From Gemmatimonadaceae bacterium (GTDB lineage: Bacteria > Gemmatimonadota > Gemmatimonadetes > Gemmatimonadales > Gemmatimonadaceae): 47,247 nucleotides of DNA. The notes beneath the pieces are model-generated. The model did not search any database. It was not told the origin of the DNA and worked only from the letters and a program-made list of their open reading frames with translations. Made by a program: the position numbers and the translations under genes. Shown here piece after piece: positions 42,240-47,247 of this stretch. Within the stretch, counting starts at the first letter, position 1, and every line of letters begins with the position of its first letter. The stretch is from positions 1-47,247 of the forward strand of contig JADGQV010000004.1 in assembly GCA_017881465.1 (NCBI GenBank). Reading direction: 5' to 3'.

Positions 42240-43339
42240 GGGCAGGGCTGAAGAAAGGGATTCGCTGGGCGCTCTCCGCCGCGATTCTCGTCCTCCTCAT
42301 TTATTTCGCGACAAAGATCAACTGGCACGAAGCGTGGAGCTCGATGCGGCACGCATCGCTCCCGCTCCTCGCCGCGGCTCTCGGCGTCAACTTTCTCTCA
42401 GTGCTGATCAAGGGCGTCCGGTGGTGGCTCTTTCTGCGCCCGATCGGCATCACGTCGCTCCCCCTCGCGGTGCGTGCGACGGTCGCGGGCGCCGGCCTCA
42501 ACAATATTCTCGTCGCCAGCGGCGGAGACGCGGCGCGCGTGGTGTTCGTGTCCCGCGCGACCGGCGTCCCCAGCTCCACGGTGCTCGCATCGATGGCGCT
42601 CGAGAAGCTGTTCGATCCCATAGGATTCGTGATTCTGCTGGTATTCGGCGTCCTCGCGTTCCAGCTTCCGCCGCAGTTCGAGCGGTGGAAGGTGCCAGCG
42701 GAGATCCTCCTCGTCGTCATAGTCCTCCTGCTGGTGTTTTTCGTTTACGCCACCAGGCACATCAAGCCCGAGCACGTGCCCGAGCGCCGCGCCAAGCCAC
42801 GCACCGTGTGGGGAAAGGTTCGTGCGTATTTCGTGAGCTTCGGACAGACAGCTGGACGCCTGGCAACAGGACCCCGATTCCTCGCGGCGACTCTTCTGTC
42901 GCTGGGTTCGTGGGCGTGCCAGCTGTGGACTTTCGAGCTCGCCGCAGCAGCGGCGCACGTCCCAATCCCGCTCGCAGGAAGTCTGGCCTGCCTCCTCGGC
43001 ATCAACGTCGGGTTGATCATCCGGGCCACACCGGGGAACGTCGGATTTTTTCAGTTCGTGTACGCACTGACGGCGGAGCAGTTCGGAGTGCCCCGCAACG
43101 ACGCCATCGCTGTCTCTCTACTTATTCAGACGTTGCAGATTCTTCCGCTGACGCTGCTCGGCATCGTGCTCGCTCCGGAGTTCATATTCCGGCGCGGCAA
43201 AAAGGACAGCGAGACCGAGGCGGTCGCTAAGAAACTCGAGAAGGAGAAGCTCGCCCATCACGGCCCGCTGTCGACCGCGGAAGAAGTGCTCAAGCGTGCC
43301 GGCAAGGCAGGCATCGCTCGGGCGCCGAAGAAGCCCTAG
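42236..43339 (+). CDS. Lysylphosphatidylglycerol synthase TM-region / UPF0104 flippase-like membrane protein
   Basis: Polytopic; KGVRWWLFLRPIG, SGGDAARVVFVSRATGVPSSTVLASMALEKLFD and RATPGNVGFFQF are family hallmarks. Confidence 0.85.
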   Translation: MRAGLKKGIRWALSAAILVLLIYFATKINWHEAWSSMRHASLPLLAAALGVNFLSVLIKGVRWWLFLRPIGITSLPLAVRATVAGAGLNNILVASGGDAARVVFVSRATGVPSSTVLASMALEKLFDPIGFVILLVFGVLAFQLPPQFERWKVPAEILLVVIVLLLVFFVYATRHIKPEHVPERRAKPRTVWGKVRAYFVSFGQTAGRLATGPRFLAATLLSLGSWACQLWTFELAAAAAHVPIPLAGSLACLLGINVGLIIRATPGNVGFFQFVYALTAEQFGVPRNDAIAVSLLIQTLQILPLTLLGIVLAPEFIFRRGKKDSETEAVAKKLEKEKLAHHGPLSTAEEVLKRAGKAGIARAPKKP

Positions 43340-44631
43340 CCGCGCGCGCGCTGAAGGAACGCGATGAATTCTGCGGGGTTGCGGGTAAGTCCCGTGAACG
43401 TCGAGCGCACTTTGCCGTCGGCGTCGACGACCGCGTAGAGAGGCAGGGCAACCGTCCCGAACGTCTGCTCCTGAAAGGCCTGCTGTCTCTCGTAGATCTC
43501 GCCTTCACCATCGGTATACAGCCGCGCCAGAACGAATTGCCCCAGCTCGGCACCAACATCGGGACGACTGAAGATGTTGGCCTCCATCCACCGGCAATTG
43601 GTGCACGTGTATCCGGTGAAGTCGACGAAAACCAGCTTGCCTGATGTTCGCGCCGCTTTGAGCGCGCCGTCGTAATCGTTGAGAAGCCAGGTTGGCATCG
43701 TGCCGCCGCCGGACGCAAGCGCCGCGACCGGAGCCGACGGAGGAAGAAATGCCTCGATCTGGCGCAGCGGTCGCCCACTCAGCCCCGACCCCAGCCAGGC
43801 AGCGAGAAGGAGCGCGATCATGACCGGGATGATTCCTGTCAGGCGCGATTCGGGTCGCTCGATCTTCGCTCGCAGATCGCGTCCGAGATAGGCGGCGGCG
43901 GCGATCGCGAGCGCCATCCAGAAAAACAGAACCACCTGTCGCGTGAATACTCCCCACCCCAGAACGAGATCGGCGTTAGACACGAACTTGATGGCCGCGC
44001 CGACTTCGAGAATTCCGATCAGGACGCGAAGGGTCCGGATCCACTGACCCGCTCGCGGCAGTCTCGTAACCAGGCGTGGCGCCAGCGCGAGCACGACGAA
44101 AGGCAGAGCGAACGCCGTCGAATAGACGACCATTCCGACCACGGGCATCGCCCACGACCCCCGCGACGCAAGCACCAGCAGCGTTCCCACGAACGGCGCC
44201 GTACAGGTGACCGACGTCAGGGTGAACGTTGCGCCCATGAGGAGTGCGCCGAGCGAGCTGCCCCGTGGTGTTTTGCGCGCGGAACGATCGACGGCGTTGA
44301 CGACGCGCCAGGGGAGACTCAGCTCGAGCCAGCCAAACAGATTCGTCGCGAACAGAAGAAAGAGGATCGCGAGCGTCATGTTCACCCACGGATCGGCCGC
44401 GAACCGGTTGAGGCCCGCCGCTCCGAACACCGCCGCCAGCGCGAGACCCAGAACCGTGAACGTGCCGACTATTCCCAGCCCGAAGAGCAGCGCTCTCCGC
44501 GCGCCCGCTCGCTCGCCGTCCTCCGGCGTCGAGAAGTACGCGATGGTGACGGGCACCATAGGAAAAACGCAGGGAGTAAGAAGCGAAAGGAGGCCTGTGC
44601 TCGCCGCGAGCCAGAGAAATCCCGAGCTCAT
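43336..44631 (-). CDS. DsbD-like membrane thiol:disulfide interchange protein with C-terminal thioredoxin domain
   Basis: LLTPCVFPMVPVTIAYF and SVTCTAPFVGTLL (CcdA-type TM cysteines); thioredoxin-like VDFTGYTCTNCRWME. Confidence 0.92.
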   Translation of the reverse strand: MSSGFLWLAASTGLLSLLTPCVFPMVPVTIAYFSTPEDGERAGARRALLFGLGIVGTFTVLGLALAAVFGAAGLNRFAADPWVNMTLAILFLLFATNLFGWLELSLPWRVVNAVDRSARKTPRGSSLGALLMGATFTLTSVTCTAPFVGTLLVLASRGSWAMPVVGMVVYSTAFALPFVVLALAPRLVTRLPRAGQWIRTLRVLIGILEVGAAIKFVSNADLVLGWGVFTRQVVLFFWMALAIAAAAYLGRDLRAKIERPESRLTGIIPVMIALLLAAWLGSGLSGRPLRQIEAFLPPSAPVAALASGGGTMPTWLLNDYDGALKAARTSGKLVFVDFTGYTCTNCRWMEANIFSRPDVGAELGQFVLARLYTDGEGEIYERQQAFQEQTFGTVALPLYAVVDADGKVRSTFTGLTRNPAEFIAFLQRARG

Positions 44632-45137
44632 CTCCGTCCCGCGATGCGAATCGCTACGTCGAGCTTGTCCGTGCGCGACGGCAGACAGACCTTGTCGCTG
44701 CAGACCTGATAGCGGGCAGCAATCTGGAATCTGCGAATGCCGGCGAGCGAGTGACCGGGCACGCCCACCGGAATCGTGAACCGCGCGGTGCCGGAATAAA
44801 GCTCGGTCTCAATTCCAAAATTCTTGTCGAAGGTCCGCTCCGGTTTCGGAGCGTTGATCACCCCGCGCACGACCACGTCAGCAGCTCCGACGAGCTCGAG
44901 CCGGAGCGGAATCGGGCCGCCGGGCTTCTGCGTCAGGGAGTAAATATGCCAACCCTTTGCGATCTCGGCCTGCAGCGTGATCGGTACCGTGCGTCCCGAA
45001 ACGACGTCGCGAGGCGAGCTGCCACCGACCACGGTCCAGCGGACAGGACGCAATGAGAGACTGCCCGCATTCCGCGGAAGTCCTTCATGTCGATTGATGC
45101 TTAGCGGCAGCAAGAGAAGATATGCGAGCTTATTCAT
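44628..45137 (-). CDS. DsbD alpha (N-terminal)-like periplasmic domain protein
   Basis: Signal-like N-terminus; IAKGWHIYSLTQKPGGPIPLRLEL...ARYQVCSDKVCLPS resembles DsbD-alpha. Overlaps the dsbD-like gene start. Confidence 0.8.
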   Translation of the reverse strand: MNKLAYLLLLPLSINRHEGLPRNAGSLSLRPVRWTVVGGSSPRDVVSGRTVPITLQAEIAKGWHIYSLTQKPGGPIPLRLELVGAADVVVRGVINAPKPERTFDKNFGIETELYSGTARFTIPVGVPGHSLAGIRRFQIAARYQVCSDKVCLPSRTDKLDVAIRIAGRR

Positions 45138-45150
45138 TGTCTCAAATATA
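45138..45150 (-). promoter_or_regulatory. Candidate -10 (TATATT) 7 nt upstream of the DsbD-alpha ATG, leaderless-type
   Basis: Minus strand reads TATATT TGAGACA ATG; no Shine-Dalgarno. Confidence 0.45.
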
Positions 45151-45171
45151 CACGTCAGGCGGCGCGATCCC

Positions 45172-45180
45172 TGCTATAGA
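45172..45180 (+). promoter_or_regulatory. Candidate extended -10 promoter (TGCTATAGA) for the DUF421 gene
   Basis: TGnTATAGA in a low-GC divergent intergenic region; no convincing -35. Confidence 0.4.
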
Positions 45181-45241
45181 ATACCCATTGGCGGCGCCGG
45201 TGTGCGGCACAATCTCTCCGCCGCGTTCACAGGCGAGGCTA

Positions 45242-45784
45242 ATGGGGCACACACCCTTCTTTTTTGAGAGCTGGTACAACGTCGAGCGCACCGTGACGCT
45301 GTCTGTCGTCGGGTTCGCCGCGCTGTTCACGATGCTGCGCATTTCAGGCAAGAGAACTCTCTCCAAGCTGAACGTGTTCGACTTCGTGTTCGTCGTTGCC
45401 GTCGGTTCCGTGTTCGCGTCGATGATCATATCAAAGGACGTGACGCTGATCGAAGGCGTCGCCGCCCTGGCGACTCTGATCGGCATCCAGATACTGCTCG
45501 CCGAGCTCGCGGCCAGGTTTCCGAGGGCAGAGCGGATCATCAACGGCGAGCCGACGCTTCTGCTATCGCACGGAAAGTTCATTTCCGCCGCGCTCAGGAG
45601 AGAGCGCGTGACGGAGGAGGAGGTTCGGGGCGCCATTAGAGCCGAGGGAGTCACCCGCGTCGAGGACGTCGACGCCGTTACAATGGAAAACGACGGGACG
45701 CTCACCGTCGCCTGGATGTCGAAAAAGCCTGGGGAAACGAGCCTCGTTGACGCAAAGGACCCCGACCCGGACGATAGCGGCTGA
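45242..45784 (+). CDS. DUF421/YetF-family membrane protein
   Basis: LRISGKRTLSKLNVFDFVFVVAVGSVFASMI and GEPTLLLSHGKFISAALRRERVTEEEVRGAIRAEGV. ATG at 45242 chosen over 45122. Confidence 0.88.
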   Translation: MGHTPFFFESWYNVERTVTLSVVGFAALFTMLRISGKRTLSKLNVFDFVFVVAVGSVFASMIISKDVTLIEGVAALATLIGIQILLAELAARFPRAERIINGEPTLLLSHGKFISAALRRERVTEEEVRGAIRAEGVTRVEDVDAVTMENDGTLTVAWMSKKPGETSLVDAKDPDPDDSG

Positions 45785-45907
45785 GGGCTAGCGGGCACTC
45801 ACGGAATGGCGCATATCCAAGGCCGTCAGGGGCGGAGCTTTACGGTGATGTTGTCGACTGAAAAGCTCGATAACTTCATCAACCTCAAACGTCGAGAAGA
45901 CGGACCT

Positions 45908-46363
45908 ATGCCGATAAATGGCGCGTTGCTCTGGATGGCGATCGCGATAGTCGCGCTCGTGATCGAGGCGACAAATCTCAACCTTATTTTTCTGTTCGGC
46001 GGGGTGGCGGCGTTGCTCGCCGGCACTCTCGCAGCCCTGGGCGTGCCGCCGGTCGGACAGATCCTCGGGTTCGCCCTGGCAGCGCTGCTTATTCCTGCGC
46101 TGCTTCGGCCCCGCCTGCTTCGAAGACTCGGCAGCGTCGGCGTGCTCTCCCGCACCGACGCATTGATCGGACAGACGGCGCGGGTGACGACGGCCATCGA
46201 CCCGGTCAATGGAACGGGCCGCGTGCTTGTCCAGGGCCACGACTGGGCGGCGAGCAGCACCGAGCCGATTCTGGAAGACGCGCTCGTCGAAGTCCTCGGG
46301 TCCGACGGCATCGTTCTGCTCGTCGCGCCGGTCGCGGTGCTGCCGAGCGGTGGTAACTACTAA
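45908..46363 (+). CDS. NfeD family membrane protein
   Basis: Short TM region plus C-terminal OB-like segment LIGQTARVTTAIDPVNGTGRVLVQGHDWAA; next to a stomatin-like gene. Start chosen at 45908. Confidence 0.9.
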   Translation: MPINGALLWMAIAIVALVIEATNLNLIFLFGGVAALLAGTLAALGVPPVGQILGFALAALLIPALLRPRLLRRLGSVGVLSRTDALIGQTARVTTAIDPVNGTGRVLVQGHDWAASSTEPILEDALVEVLGSDGIVLLVAPVAVLPSGGNY

Positions 46364-46381
46364 TCAACTGACGGAGCATTA

Positions 46382-47247
46382 ATGCCATACGTCCTGGTCG
46401 GATTCATCGTCCTCATTCTGGTCGTTCTCGCCCGCTCGGTGAAAGTCGTGTCGCAGAAGCAGGTGAAGATCATCGAGCGGCTCGGAAAGTTCCATACCCA
46501 GGCCGAGCCGGGCCTCAATCTGATTCTGCCGTTCATCGACTCCGTTCGCGCGTCGCACGATCTGCGTGAGCGAATCACGCGAATCGAGCCGCAGCCGGTC
46601 ATCACCCGCGACAACGTGACGATGGAAGTAGACGCGGTGATCTATTACCTGCTGGTGGATCCCGTCCGTGCGACGTACGAGGTGCAGAATTTGGAGATGG
46701 GCATCGAGCAGCTCACTCTCTCCGCGCTGCGGAACGCGATCGGCTCACTCGATCTCGATCACACACTCACGTCGCGTGACGAGATCAACTCGCAGCTCCG
46801 CGCCGCGCTCGACGCAGCGACCCAGCAGTGGGGAGTCAAGGTGGTGCGCGTCGAGCTCAAGAACATCGATCCGCCGGAAGAGATAAAGCTGACGATGGAG
46901 AAGCAGATGACAGCCGAGCGTTCGCGGCGGGCGGTGGTGACGACGGCGGAGGGAGAAAAAGCGTCGGCGATTCTTCGCGCCGAGGGGTTGAAGCAGTCGG
47001 CGATCGTGAACGCGGAAGGTCAGAAACAGGCGGCGATTTTGCAGGCGGAGGGTCAGGCGCAGGCGAGACTGGCGGTGGCGCAAGCGGAATCGCAGGCGCT
47101 GCAGGTGATCGCGAAAGGCTTGGGCGCCGAGGGGAATCCGGCGCGCTATCTGATTGCGAAGGGATATCTTGAGTCACTCACCGCGATCGCCGCGAATGCG
47201 CAGAAGACGGTTTTTCTGCCGTACGAGGCGAGTGCGGCGATGTCGGC
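46382..47247 (+). CDS. SPFH/Band 7 slipin (QmcA/stomatin-like), partial at the right edge
   Basis: VKVVSQKQVKIIERLGKFHTQAEPGLNLILPFIDSV...NVTMEVDAVIYYLLVDPVRATYEVQN and the AEGEKASAILRAEG coiled region. Confidence 0.95.
   Translation, partial: MPYVLVGFIVLILVVLARSVKVVSQKQVKIIERLGKFHTQAEPGLNLILPFIDSVRASHDLRERITRIEPQPVITRDNVTMEVDAVIYYLLVDPVRATYEVQNLEMGIEQLTLSALRNAIGSLDLDHTLTSRDEINSQLRAALDAATQQWGVKVVRVELKNIDPPEEIKLTMEKQMTAERSRRAVVTTAEGEKASAILRAEGLKQSAIVNAEGQKQAAILQAEGQAQARLAVAQAESQALQVIAKGLGAEGNPARYLIAKGYLESLTAIAANAQKTVFLPYEASAAMS

Noticed and set aside
46905-47110. Repetitive AEGxKQxAIL units in the slipin
   Set aside because: A normal coiled-coil repeat of SPFH/stomatin proteins.

Overview
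GC-rich, densely packed chromosomal window that looks like Gemmatimonadota or a similar lineage by gene content and codon bias (inference only). I assign about 50 CDSs, including a small GTG-start membrane protein absent from the ORF track. I saw no mobile elements, CRISPR arrays, rRNA or tRNA genes. Left third (minus strand): threonine dehydratase, a small membrane protein, a Liu/Atu-like acyl-CoA module (enoyl-CoA hydratase, AtuA C-terminal-like, AtuA/DUF1446, carboxyltransferase), a split B12 acyl-CoA mutase with a methyltransferase gene between its subunits, a MeaB-type GTPase, ybeY, phoH and aspS. rlmN diverges from aspS. Middle (minus strand): LytR_C, YqeK-like HD, panC, panB, folK, folB, then trpA-(HD-GYP)-(HEAT)-trpB-trpF-trpC, with lexA on the plus strand between trpC and trpD, and a GAF/coiled-coil gene upstream of trpD. 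Right half (plus strand): truA, a transaldolase-like gene, an HtrA-like lipoprotein protease, a pur operon interrupted by psd/pssA, ppdK and a GT4/NodB/flippase-like trio. A split DsbD follows on minus, then DUF421, nfeD and a partial slipin on plus. The most interesting points are: (1) the mutase has the Phe/Gln active-site signature of isobutyryl-CoA mutase; (2) two signalling-type genes sharing a related N-terminal region sit inside the trp operon; (3) the transaldolase-like protein has lost its Schiff-base lysine and other catalytic residues; (4) truA and the DsbD-alpha gene have apparent leaderless promoters; (5) a candidate LexA operator lies upstream of lexA.
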